Counted from the stretch's first letter, positions 28,493 to 37,694 are shown. The stretch: DNA of 38,475 bases from Bacteroidota bacterium (GCA_016928515.1 JAFGKR010000045.1:1-38475), one strand, 5' to 3'. Program-made: numbers and translations. The notes: a model not told the origin generated them from the sequence alone.

Positions 28493-30289
28493 ATGTCAGA
28501 AGAAACCACAAACGCTGCCGTGGATGTCTCTCCGGAGAACGATCAGCAGCACGCCCAGGACGAGACCATCGTCAGGACCGTCGGAACCGTTGTTGAAGAC
28601 CAGGAATATGGTGTACAGGAATTCGACCAGATGCGTTCGATGTACGAAGGCACTCTCACCTCGCTCAAGCAGGGCGAAATCATCGAGGGGAAAATCGTTC
28701 ATCTGAACAAGGATTATGTGACGATCGATATCGGGTTCAAGTCCGAGGGCCTCGTCGACACCAACGAGTTCTCCAATGCGTCCGAACTCAGCGTCGGCGA
28801 CACCGTCGAAGTGTTTCTCGAATCGGTCGAGAACAAGGACGGCAACGTGATTCTCTCCCGCAAGCGCGCCGACTTCGTGCGCATCTGGGAGCGCATTCAG
28901 AAAGCATACGATCACGATGAAATTCTCCAGGGCCGCTGCATCCGCCGGATCAAGGGCGGTATTGTCATGGATCTCATGGGTGTCGACGCCTTCCTTCCGG
29001 GATCGCAGATCGATATTCGTCCTGTGCGCGATTTCGACGCCTACCTCGGCAAGACGCTCGACGTGCGCGTCGTGAAGATCAACCAGCCGGCGGAGAACAT
29101 CGTGGTCAGCCGCAAGGCAATCATCGAAGAACAGATCGCCGGTCAGCGCAAGGCCATTCTCGACAGTCTCGAGAAGGGACAGATCCTCGAGGGCATCGTC
29201 AAGGCCATCGCCGACTTCGGCGTGTTCATCGATCTCGGCGGAGTGGATGGCCTCGTGCACATCACCGACCTCTCCTGGGGCCGCGTGAACCATCCCACCG
29301 AAATCGTGAAGCTCGACCAGACCGTCAACGTCGTTGTGCTCGATTTCGACGAGGAGAAGAGGCGTATCTCTCTCGGTATGAAGCAACTGCAGCCGCATCC
29401 GTGGGAGAACATCGACCAGAAGTATCCCTCCGGAACGCAGGTGCGCGGGAAGGTCGTCTCCCTCGCCGATTACGGTGCTTTCATCGAAATCGAGAAGGGC
29501 ATCGAGGGCCTCATCCACATCTCAGAGATGAGCTGGACCCAGCATATCAAGCATCCATCCCAGGTCGTCTCCATGGGACAGATGGTTGACGCCGTCATCC
29601 TCAATCTCGATGTCGAGAACAAGAAGATCTCCCTCGGCATGAAGCAGCTCGAGCCGGATCCCTGGTCCAACCTCATCGCCAAGTATCCCGTCGGTTCGCA
29701 GCACACCGGTACCGTGCGCAACCTCACCAATTTCGGCGTGTTCGTGGAACTGGAGCCGGGTGTGGACGGACTCGTGCATATCAGCGACCTGTCGTGGACG
29801 AAGAAAATCCGCCATCCGGGAGAACTCGTCAAGAAAGGCGACCGGATCGATGTCGTCATTCTCGGTATCGACACCGACCAGCGCCGCATCTCGCTCGGAC
29901 ACAAGCAGGTGCAGGACAATCCCTGGGACAACTTCGAATCGCTCTTCTCCGTCGGCAGCGACACGGAAGGGAAGATCGTGCGTCTCATTGAAAAGGGTGT
30001 CATCGTCGAGCTTCCGGCCGGCGTGGACGGCTTTGTGCCCAGCTCGCAGCTGGCCACCAAACAGGTGAAAAACATCCCCGAGAACTTCAAGGAAGGCGAC
30101 ACGCTTCCGCTCCGCGTGATCGAGTTCGACAAGGAGAACAAGAAAATCGTGCTCTCCGTCGTCGAGTACTTCAAGAACAAGGACACCGAAGACCTCGAGG
30201 CCTACCTTGCCTCGCACGGACTGCTCAACGCAGCCGACGCAGAGAGCACCGACGTCAAGCCGGAAGATCTCAACTTCGACGATCTCTGA
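28493..30289 (+). CDS. rpsA: 30S ribosomal protein S1, six S1 domains
   Basis: Six S1 motifs (e.g. GQILEGIVKAIADFGVFIDLGGVDGLVHITDLSW); AAGGAG ribosome-binding site upstream of ATG. Confidence 0.97.
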   Translation: MSEETTNAAVDVSPENDQQHAQDETIVRTVGTVVEDQEYGVQEFDQMRSMYEGTLTSLKQGEIIEGKIVHLNKDYVTIDIGFKSEGLVDTNEFSNASELSVGDTVEVFLESVENKDGNVILSRKRADFVRIWERIQKAYDHDEILQGRCIRRIKGGIVMDLMGVDAFLPGSQIDIRPVRDFDAYLGKTLDVRVVKINQPAENIVVSRKAIIEEQIAGQRKAILDSLEKGQILEGIVKAIADFGVFIDLGGVDGLVHITDLSWGRVNHPTEIVKLDQTVNVVVLDFDEEKRRISLGMKQLQPHPWENIDQKYPSGTQVRGKVVSLADYGAFIEIEKGIEGLIHISEMSWTQHIKHPSQVVSMGQMVDAVILNLDVENKKISLGMKQLEPDPWSNLIAKYPVGSQHTGTVRNLTNFGVFVELEPGVDGLVHISDLSWTKKIRHPGELVKKGDRIDVVILGIDTDQRRISLGHKQVQDNPWDNFESLFSVGSDTEGKIVRLIEKGVIVELPAGVDGFVPSSQLATKQVKNIPENFKEGDTLPLRVIEFDKENKKIVLSVVEYFKNKDTEDLEAYLASHGLLNAADAESTDVKPEDLNFDDL

Positions 30290-30316
30290 GGAAATCGCTG
30301 ACGTATGTCAAAGCAG

Positions 30317-30343
30317 CCGGGTCCGAAAGGGCCCGGTTTTTTT
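30317..30343 (+). terminator. Rho-independent terminator of rpsA
   Basis: CCGGGTCC-GAAA-GGGCCCGG followed by TTTTTTT. Confidence 0.9.
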
Positions 30344-30352
30344 ATGGATACG

Positions 30353-30377
30353 TTAAAAGGGTAAAAGGGAAAAGGGT
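30353..30377. repeat. Short simple repeat TAAAAGGG
   Basis: ttaaaagggtaaaagggaaaagggt. Confidence 0.7.
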
Positions 30378-30381
30378 TACA

Positions 30382-30969
30382 CTACCGCGTGTAGGACACC
30401 AGTTCGGTGAGCACTTCGTCGTCGTTGTCGTCGCTGAAAAGGCTCAGTCCCTGCATGGAATGCTCTCGCACCAGTCCGACGCCATCGGCAAACCACCAGG
30501 TGACACTCCCGATGCTTTCCACCTGCACGGCGATTTTCACGGTCTCGTACGTCCTTCCCTTGACCGTGATGGTTTCCCGCTCGATCTCGTTTTCCTCGTA
30601 TTCGTGTTTGAAAAGGGGATAGTATCCCTCAATCGGGTGATCACCGATGGAATAGATCGTCCCTGCACTATCGAACACTCCGATGGTGGCAGTCCAATCC
30701 GGAGACTTGTCCGGTATCCGCAGCAGCATCCACGTGAAGTGCCCTCTGCTATTGGTCGCCGTATCAATCTTCAGGTCCATCATGACTGAGGGCCCGATCC
30801 AGTCCTTGAAGACATTGGTCTCATATGTCCAGACGTACCCTTTCGCGAAGGGGAAGTAATCCACTGTGTTCGACGGCGGGACGGGATTGTCTTCGTCGTC
30901 GCTGCAGGAGCTCATGAACAACGGAAGCAACAGAACGGAAAACGCAAACAGTTTCAGGCGAAGCGGCAT
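30382..30969 (-). CDS. Hypothetical lipoprotein
   Basis: ATG (CAT 30967-30969) with GGAGG 7 nt upstream; signal MPLRLKLFAFSVLLLPLFMSSCSDDEDN with lipobox; ORF itself opens at 31086. Confidence 0.75.
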   Translation of the reverse strand: MPLRLKLFAFSVLLLPLFMSSCSDDEDNPVPPSNTVDYFPFAKGYVWTYETNVFKDWIGPSVMMDLKIDTATNSRGHFTWMLLRIPDKSPDWTATIGVFDSAGTIYSIGDHPIEGYYPLFKHEYEENEIERETITVKGRTYETVKIAVQVESIGSVTWWFADGVGLVREHSMQGLSLFSDDNDDEVLTELVSYTR

Positions 30970-31116
30970 GGGATCCTCCGGATGGATCGTGGATGAGATG
31001 AGAAGCCGTGGGCGGAGCTTCTCTCGGAATGCGGACAAAATAGGCAATTGCACACCGGAATCATAGATACTCCGTATTACAGACATTGACCACGGATTCG
31101 TCCATCAGTTCGTCCA

Positions 31117-31166
31117 TTCCGTCACTTGACATTGACGGAAAATAACTCGATAATAAATTCTATTAT
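31117..31166 (+). promoter_or_regulatory. Candidate promoter TTGACA-N17-GATAAT with overlapping dyads
   Basis: TTGACA 31126-31131, GATAAT 31149-31154; TTCCGTCA(31117-31124)/TGACGGAA(31133-31140) dyad centred on the -35; ATAATA/TATTAT (31150-31155/31161-31166) over the -10. Confidence 0.45.
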
Positions 31167-31371
31167 TTGTGAAACGCTCTGTCGACCCGCGACCTGACCA
31201 CTGTGCGTCGGCGCTCCGCGGGAGAGAGGGCGCCTGTTGACGGAGTACTTCGATGCGTGCGCATGCCTGCCGCCGGTGACACGCGTCTCCCGCCTGCGCA
31301 TGAACGACGCGGTCCGCGCGTCATGGAACCGTTGATCACGATTTTTCCTCACCAGTTCATGTGGAGTCGAC

Positions 31372-34300
31372 ATGACCTGTTTCTCCTGCTTCCGCCATGC
31401 AACGTTCCTGTGCATGCTCATCATCTCCCTGCAGTGCGCGTTCGCGCCGTCCGCTTTCTCCCAGGGCGTCGTCATTCCCACAGATACGACACAGGGTGAT
31501 TTTCTGCGCGCGTACCAGTTCGCGTTCAGCCGGGCATCCACGGATTATCGCTTCACCAGCAGCACGATGGATGCGACACTGTTTCCGAAGTGGGGAGAGT
31601 ATTCCGTCTACTGGGTGAAATCGGGTCCCCGTCGCGGGACCTTCGTCTATCCTGACGAGATGCCGTCCGGATATTCCTCCGTCACAACCGAACCCTATTC
31701 GAAATACAACTGGCGCGCGGAGGATCATCTCGCCCTCTCCTTCAAGGCCTACTCGCAGACTGTGGCGATATTCCGCAGCCGCATACGCAGCGGCGGGGTC
31801 AGCGCGTCGTGGGAGGCGGTGTATTTCCGCAATCTCTTCGATTCCTTCTTCTATCCGGGCATCTCGTACCACGTCGATGAACGGGAGATCGATTCCAGCG
31901 GACTCAGCTGGACGACACAACTTCTCATCATCCCGTCCTTCTCCATGTTCGGAATGGATGCCCGCTTTTACGTCGACAGCATGTTCGCCGCCTCGCCCCG
32001 GCTTGAGGAGCGACTGTTGTCCTTCCTCGCCCGCGGCGGCACGATTTATACCGAGGGCAACGCCGTGTACGTGATTGAAAAACTCGGCATTCTGCCCGAG
32101 AACGCGATCGATTACCGCGAGGGCATCCTCCCCGATCCCGAGTCCGGCACGGTGGAAGTGGACATCCTTCCTTCCGTCAACCCCCTGTCCATGGCGGCTG
32201 AGGGAGCGGGGATGACCGTCCACGCGAGCACCATTCCCGTCGTCCAGGCCGACGGAGCGGAGGTCATCGCCCGTGCGCGAGGAAGCAATGTCCCTGTTGT
32301 ATTCAGTTTCGCAGGCGAGAAGGCGTTCGGCGGGAAAATCGTCTGCAACACGGCTCTGCCGGCGGTGGGCGGATCCGGCGGGATGCTGCCAGACGATTCC
32401 ACGAACGCGGGGCGGCAGTTCCAGTGGATTCTCAACACCATGGTGTATGCATTCGGCACGAACGTCGACGTCACGCGCTCGGTGTACAACGAGCTTCCCG
32501 ACACGCTGACTGCAGGACGAAATGCCGCATCCTACGACCGCCGCGACACGTTGGAAATCCGCGTCATCGTGCGGAATCTCTCTTCCGTCGCGGTGGAAGG
32601 GATACGGATCCAGGAATCCATCCGGGGCTTTTTCGATTTCATCGACGTCCGTACCGAGGGTGTGGAGTACACGTATTCCGGCACAAACCTGACCTTCACA
32701 GGGATCGCGCTTCCGCCGCATTCCGAGAAGGTGATCGTCTACCGCATCGCCACGCCGGAACCCGACGACGAGCGGCACGCGATCGTGAACAACTACATTT
32801 CGTGGGCATCGTATATCTACGCATCCTACAACACGACGTCCTACACCGATCATGAAGGAGCGGTGTCGTACCGGAAATACCGGAACTACGTGGACATCAT
32901 GTTCTCCGCCCGTCTCGTGGCGGACACGGACCTGAACTGGAAGAACTTCCTCGGGCTGTATTACCAGCCGTTTAAGGTGTTCATGATGATGGAAAACAAG
33001 GAACGTACCGGGGCGACAGGGACGCGATACGTGCAGTACGTTCCGAAGGACGTGCCGTTCTACTGGACGGACAAGTCCATCGACATTCCGATTCTCAAAA
33101 CACCGGGCGGGAAGTATGTCGACATCCTTCGCGGCAGCACCGACGAGGCGCATCCGGAATACGATATGGACAATGACGGGCATCCCGACGCCTGGCTGGA
33201 TCAGTCCTCCATCTACCCGAAGAACTACACCATCGAGGAAACCGAGGTGTACTGGCTGAATCCCTGGGAGCATCTGCGCAGCGGGGATACACGCTACTAC
33301 GAGGATATCGACCATGACGGGAAGCGCGCGCAGGACACCGACGGTGACGGCGTCGTGGACGTCGAGGAGCCGGGCGACAAAATCCGCGTGTGGAAAATCA
33401 CCTGGGACATGGGAAAGGTGGCGGGATACGAATTCCACGATCCCTACTGTTATTTCGAGCTGTGGGTGGATCCGCCGGATCTCGTTCCGATGTCCGCCGG
33501 CGTCGCGGAAGTGTACGACCGCCTCGATCAGGATGTTGCGGGCATGTTTTATCCCTATTCACCCGATATCTCCCTGCCCGATCTCGCCGACACGTCATGG
33601 ACGCACTGGATGGAGCGCGACGCGGCGGGGAACGTGATCTGGAAACAGCTCATCCGGCAGAGCATCGGCAACTACGAGGGTTTCACCTTCATCGACACGC
33701 TGCGGTCGGGGTACGCGCTGCGTCCCACGGATCTCTGCGCCGGCACTGTCCCGCAGCCGCATCGCGAGTTCATCGCCGTGCTCTCCCTCGGCGGGGAGGA
33801 GATTGACATGGAGGATCCCATGCCGGAGAAATCAGAATATTCCAACCTGGAGTACACGACAATATTCGGGGAGACGCGGCACTGTCCGATTCGCACCACC
33901 TACACGTACTACGCGCCGCTGCCGAATCCGCTGCAGTTCGAGTACGTGACGAACAACTTCACCATCACCGATCCCGAGGACGGGAGGGTACTGCCTCATC
34001 TTCCCGCCTACGGGAAGGCGAATCTCACATTCGATATCGACGCATCCACCGAATACACGTATTACTGGATCCGCAATGCCGGGCATGACGTGGATTACAA
34101 CGATCCCTCGCTCGCGCAGGAGGGGGTGGAGGAGCTCGGCGACGGCGTCTTCGGCTACATGCTCTACGACATCCCGAAGGGGATGGGCGGGTACAGCATC
34201 ACGCTGCCGAAGAAGGCGGACGGCAGTTATGATGTGGATCGCATCGTGCAGGTGGATGGCGCACCGTTCCGGCCCTGGCTCGACAATCCCAACACCTCCA

Positions 34301-36990
34301 ATGAGATTCGCATTCTCGAGGACCCCTTCGCCTATCATGTTTCCATTCCCCAGATCCTGATCCCGCCTGCGCTGGACGACGACAACTTCGACGGCATCGA
34401 CGACTGGATCGACGACCGGGGCGACCGCTTCCAGTCGAAAACCGGCTTCCTGCACGACGGCTTCATGCTCGGCAACGGGGAGCAGTACCTCGATTACCCG
34501 CGCGAGCCGTTCCAGGACGACATCTACGGCATGGTCACCAGCGGCTGGTACGGCGGGGAGGACGGCACATACGGCGACGATTTCTTCGAGACCCTTGGAA
34601 AGACGCATGTGACCATCAGGGCGGAGTACGAGGGACAGGGACGCGAGGGTTCGATCGACATCAGCAAGGGCGGCTGGCTTGTTGTGGAGGAGATTTTCGG
34701 AGGATCACCATGGGTGCTGTTCTCGCATGCCCTTGCGGCCCACGCGGAAGGAGTGAACTATCAATTGACATCGAGCGTCACACCCTCCGCCGCCCGCTTC
34801 GGACTGGACACCGTCTATGTGAAGCATGTGGTGCAGGACCGCGGTGAGCCGCACGACTTCAACGCGAACTTCGATCCCTACTACGTTTCGCGCGGGTATG
34901 GCGAGACCACCATCTCCACGTACGCCGGCGGACAGGATCCCTGCGGCTTCATCACGCCCGCAGTGACCTTTCCCACCATCATCGATCTCGAACGCGATCG
35001 GAAATTGATCACGCTCATGGCGAACGCCGATCCCTCGAATCCGGCTCTGTCCGACTATCCGAAGTCCGGGGAAGGATGCTTTGTGGAAGTGCGCATCGAG
35101 GTGTCGAACGGTACCGACGCCAACTGGCTGAACACCACGATCACGCCGGTGCTCGGTGAGGAACTCGGCCAAACCATGCTGGTGATGAACTACGTCTCCT
35201 ACCCGCGTCCGCTGGTGCCCGCCAAGGTGGATCCAGCCACGGGGCGTGTCATCCGCGGCGGCGACGATCCCGGTTCCTTCCGTGCGGGCTGGCGCTTCAA
35301 TCAGCCCGAGGGCGAGGTGCTCGTGAAAATGGGCAGCACCCTTCCCCTCATGCAGCCGTCACGACGCGCGTATTTCGTTTTCCTTTTCCGTGTGGATGAT
35401 ACGCTCTCACCCGGCATTTACGACATCGATTTCACCATGGACGGCGAGCTGCGCAGCTATGACGGCAGTGTCGCGGGCAGGGCAGATTACGACGTGCCGT
35501 CCTGCAAATTCAGCATCACCCGACGGGACTCGAGGGGCAATGTCGCCACGTATCAGAAGCTGGTGCTCGGACAGGGAAGGCTGGAAGACATCCGGACCGA
35601 TATGATCGCCCCGCAGTTCAGGGGATTGGAGGACGTGCGGTGGTCCGATCGGGATATCAACGGGACGCATTTCGATACACTCCGCGCATCCCTGGATGTT
35701 GTGTACGATGCGGAATCCGGCATCGAGACCATTGACCTGTCATCCTTCGGTCTCTTCCCGACGCCCGAGCGAACGCGCCTGTACATGCTGGAGAAGGCGG
35801 AGGTCAGCAGCGGCGGATCGGACGAGGCACTGAAAATCACATCCGGTGAGCGACTCCGTTACAGCAGTGAACCGTTCGGTGAAGGGGAGATGGCATACAA
35901 GGCGTTGACCGTATCCACTGTCGGGCCCAAACTCATGCTCGCGAAATCGGTCGAGGAGGTGAACGGGCGGCCGTACTGTGCGGACAGCATTTCCACCTTC
36001 ACCGCAGGGGAGGAAAAGAACGTCCTGGTGAGTGTCGACGTCTCGAACCAGGGATCCACACTGGCCGAGAATGTCGTGCTGTGCGTCGATCCGGGACCAT
36101 ATTATCATCCTGTTGAGTCCGCGTTGCCTGACGTCTGCACGGTCGGAGAGGAGGGTATCACCGCGCAGCTCGCCTCGCTTCTTCCGGGCGAGCGGCGGCG
36201 GGTGTCGCTGCTGCTGCGTCCCTATGAGGATGTTTGCGAAGGCGTGTACGATTCCTGCGCCCTGCTCAAGGGGATGGACGCCGCGTACGGCGGGAGTTAC
36301 GCGTTGTCGGGGAAACAGTACAAGTCCCGTTTCACCGTTCCCGATCCTTCGCCGCTGGATCTGCCTGCGTATGACTTCCTGGCCGAGCGGGTGATTGCAT
36401 CGCAGGATGCCGCGCAGCCGGGTGAAACGATTCGTCTGTACGCCCACATTCTCAGTGGCGTGGTGTCACCCGATGAACTCTGTGTGGCATTTTACGCGAT
36501 CGTCAACGAACGTGACACCATGCTCATCGGAGAGCAGTACCTGAGGGATCCGGGTGTGAACATTTCGGAAGTCGTGACGCAGGATTTCACGGTTCCGGAC
36601 AGTGCGCGGCTCATCGAGTTCATGACCATTACCGATCCGCGGAATTGTTACGGGGAGTTTTGTGAGTACAACAATGTCTCCTCCATGCAGCTTCCGCTGC
36701 GCGGACTCGACTGGATCCTCGACGTCACGAATTACCCGAATCCCGTGCAGGATTACGCGCTCATCACCTACGTGCTTCCCGAACCGGTGAAGCAGTTGAC
36801 GCTCATCGTCTTCAATCTCGACGGCCGGGAGCTGCTCCGCATCGAAAACGCCCCCACCGCCATTGGACGTCATTTCATCGACTGGCGCGCGCCGGAGCTC
36901 GCCACCGGAACGTACATGTACACTTTCGAGGGCATCGACCAGCGCGGCGCGCGGAAGACCTATTCCGGCAAGGTGGTGAAGGTGGAGTGA
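31372..36990 (+). CDS. Giant secreted protein with T9SS type A sorting domain, CARDB/DUF11-like repeats and DxDxDG calcium-binding-type segments
   Basis: 1872 aa; signal peptide ending AFSQG; DMDNDGHPDAWLDQ, DIDHDGKRAQDTDGDGVVDVEEPGD, DDDNFDGIDDWIDDRGD; C-terminus LDVTNYPNPVQDYALITYVLPEP...GTYMYTFEGIDQRGARKTYSGKVVKVE. Confidence 0.88.
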   Translation: MTCFSCFRHATFLCMLIISLQCAFAPSAFSQGVVIPTDTTQGDFLRAYQFAFSRASTDYRFTSSTMDATLFPKWGEYSVYWVKSGPRRGTFVYPDEMPSGYSSVTTEPYSKYNWRAEDHLALSFKAYSQTVAIFRSRIRSGGVSASWEAVYFRNLFDSFFYPGISYHVDEREIDSSGLSWTTQLLIIPSFSMFGMDARFYVDSMFAASPRLEERLLSFLARGGTIYTEGNAVYVIEKLGILPENAIDYREGILPDPESGTVEVDILPSVNPLSMAAEGAGMTVHASTIPVVQADGAEVIARARGSNVPVVFSFAGEKAFGGKIVCNTALPAVGGSGGMLPDDSTNAGRQFQWILNTMVYAFGTNVDVTRSVYNELPDTLTAGRNAASYDRRDTLEIRVIVRNLSSVAVEGIRIQESIRGFFDFIDVRTEGVEYTYSGTNLTFTGIALPPHSEKVIVYRIATPEPDDERHAIVNNYISWASYIYASYNTTSYTDHEGAVSYRKYRNYVDIMFSARLVADTDLNWKNFLGLYYQPFKVFMMMENKERTGATGTRYVQYVPKDVPFYWTDKSIDIPILKTPGGKYVDILRGSTDEAHPEYDMDNDGHPDAWLDQSSIYPKNYTIEETEVYWLNPWEHLRSGDTRYYEDIDHDGKRAQDTDGDGVVDVEEPGDKIRVWKITWDMGKVAGYEFHDPYCYFELWVDPPDLVPMSAGVAEVYDRLDQDVAGMFYPYSPDISLPDLADTSWTHWMERDAAGNVIWKQLIRQSIGNYEGFTFIDTLRSGYALRPTDLCAGTVPQPHREFIAVLSLGGEEIDMEDPMPEKSEYSNLEYTTIFGETRHCPIRTTYTYYAPLPNPLQFEYVTNNFTITDPEDGRVLPHLPAYGKANLTFDIDASTEYTYYWIRNAGHDVDYNDPSLAQEGVEELGDGVFGYMLYDIPKGMGGYSITLPKKADGSYDVDRIVQVDGAPFRPWLDNPNTSNEIRILEDPFAYHVSIPQILIPPALDDDNFDGIDDWIDDRGDRFQSKTGFLHDGFMLGNGEQYLDYPREPFQDDIYGMVTSGWYGGEDGTYGDDFFETLGKTHVTIRAEYEGQGREGSIDISKGGWLVVEEIFGGSPWVLFSHALAAHAEGVNYQLTSSVTPSAARFGLDTVYVKHVVQDRGEPHDFNANFDPYYVSRGYGETTISTYAGGQDPCGFITPAVTFPTIIDLERDRKLITLMANADPSNPALSDYPKSGEGCFVEVRIEVSNGTDANWLNTTITPVLGEELGQTMLVMNYVSYPRPLVPAKVDPATGRVIRGGDDPGSFRAGWRFNQPEGEVLVKMGSTLPLMQPSRRAYFVFLFRVDDTLSPGIYDIDFTMDGELRSYDGSVAGRADYDVPSCKFSITRRDSRGNVATYQKLVLGQGRLEDIRTDMIAPQFRGLEDVRWSDRDINGTHFDTLRASLDVVYDAESGIETIDLSSFGLFPTPERTRLYMLEKAEVSSGGSDEALKITSGERLRYSSEPFGEGEMAYKALTVSTVGPKLMLAKSVEEVNGRPYCADSISTFTAGEEKNVLVSVDVSNQGSTLAENVVLCVDPGPYYHPVESALPDVCTVGEEGITAQLASLLPGERRRVSLLLRPYEDVCEGVYDSCALLKGMDAAYGGSYALSGKQYKSRFTVPDPSPLDLPAYDFLAERVIASQDAAQPGETIRLYAHILSGVVSPDELCVAFYAIVNERDTMLIGEQYLRDPGVNISEVVTQDFTVPDSARLIEFMTITDPRNCYGEFCEYNNVSSMQLPLRGLDWILDVTNYPNPVQDYALITYVLPEPVKQLTLIVFNLDGRELLRIENAPTAIGRHFIDWRAPELATGTYMYTFEGIDQRGARKTYSGKVVKVE

Positions 36991-37005
36991 GAGCGCCTCA
37001 ACTGT

Positions 37006-37030
37006 AGGGGCGAGCCAACGGCTCGCCCCT
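37006..37030. repeat. Perfect 11-bp palindrome (GGGGCGAGCC-aac-GGCTCGCCCC), terminator or dispersed repeat
   Basis: AGGGGCGAGCC 37006-37016, loop AAC, GGCTCGCCCCT 37020-37030; no T-tract. Confidence 0.7.
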
Positions 37031-37074
37031 GCTCAGCAATTCTGAGAATCATGTTGTACGGGATGCATTCTCAT

Positions 37075-37092
37075 TGTACATTATCCTGTACA
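37075..37092 (+). promoter_or_regulatory. Predicted YefM-YoeB operator (paired TGTACA cores)
   Basis: TGTACA at 37075-37080 and 37087-37092, centre-to-centre 12 bp, 15 bp upstream of yefM ATG; degenerate third TGTACG at 37055-37060. Confidence 0.75.
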
Positions 37093-37107
37093 ACAGGAGA
37101 GCCCGCA

Positions 37108-37359
37108 ATGAAATCCATCACGTATTCCCACGCGCGTCAGAACCTGGCCAGGGTCATGGAAGGGACCTGCCGCGACAGGGAGCCGGTCATCGTCACCCGT
37201 GCGAGAAACGAGAGCGTCGTGATCCTGTCGCTCGAGGAGTTCGAGGCGCTGGAGGAGACGGCACATCTGCTGCGATCGCCGACGAACGCCCGCCGGCTGC
37301 TCGAGTCGATGCTGCAGCTTGAAGAAGGGAAAGGAAGCGAGAGGGAGCTTGAGGATTGA
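37108..37359 (+). CDS. yefM: YefM-type antitoxin (Phd/YefM family)
   Basis: MKSITYSHARQNLARVMEGTCRDREPVIVTRARNESVVILSLEEFEALEETAHLLRSPTNARRLLES; AGGAGA upstream of ATG 37108. Confidence 0.93.
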   Translation: MKSITYSHARQNLARVMEGTCRDREPVIVTRARNESVVILSLEEFEALEETAHLLRSPTNARRLLESMLQLEEGKGSERELED

Positions 37360-37610
37360 AGATCATGTTCTCGGAACGCGCCTGGGAGGATTATCTGTAC
37401 TGGCTCGAGCACGACAGGAAGCTTCTCAGGCGCATCAACGCACTGATCAGGGAGATTCAGCGAACACCGTATGGGGGAACGGGGAAGCCCGAACCGCTGC
37501 GGCATGCGCTCACGGGATGGTGGTCCCGCCGCATCACCGAAGAGCATCGAATCGTGTACCGCATCCGGGACGATTCCGTGCAGATCGCGCAGCTTCGTTA
37601 CAAATACTGA
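37356..37610 (+). CDS. yoeB: YoeB-type toxin (Txe/YoeB family), C-terminal RYKY variant
   Basis: TTG start overlapping yefM TGA; FSERAWEDYLYWLEHDRKLLRRINALI...TGKPEPLRHALTGWWSRRITEEHRIVYRI...; 84 aa, collinear with E. coli YoeB as recalled. Confidence 0.93.
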   Translation: MKIMFSERAWEDYLYWLEHDRKLLRRINALIREIQRTPYGGTGKPEPLRHALTGWWSRRITEEHRIVYRIRDDSVQIAQLRYKY

Positions 37611-37628
37611 ATCGATCCGAAGTAATTC

Positions 37629-37694
37629 TACCCGGGTAAAAATTATTAAATTCACCCGGGTAATATTGACTATGATATTTTACCCGGGTATATT
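37629..37694 (+). promoter_or_regulatory. Promoter TTGACT-N17-TATATT with three ACCCGGGTA palindromes
   Basis: TACCCGGGTA 37629-37638, CACCCGGGTA 37653-37662, TACCCGGGTA 37681-37690; -35 TTGACT 37666-37671, -10 TATATT 37689-37694. Confidence 0.7.

Noticed and set aside
28300-28509. 69-aa minus-strand ORF containing VMLSLSKHD
   Set aside because: Recognised as the translation artefact of a widespread palindromic repeat rather than a gene.
31357-33438. 693-aa minus-strand ORF
   Set aside because: Antisense to the 1872-aa T9SS-type gene, which has signal peptide and sorting domain; no recognisable domain on the minus strand.
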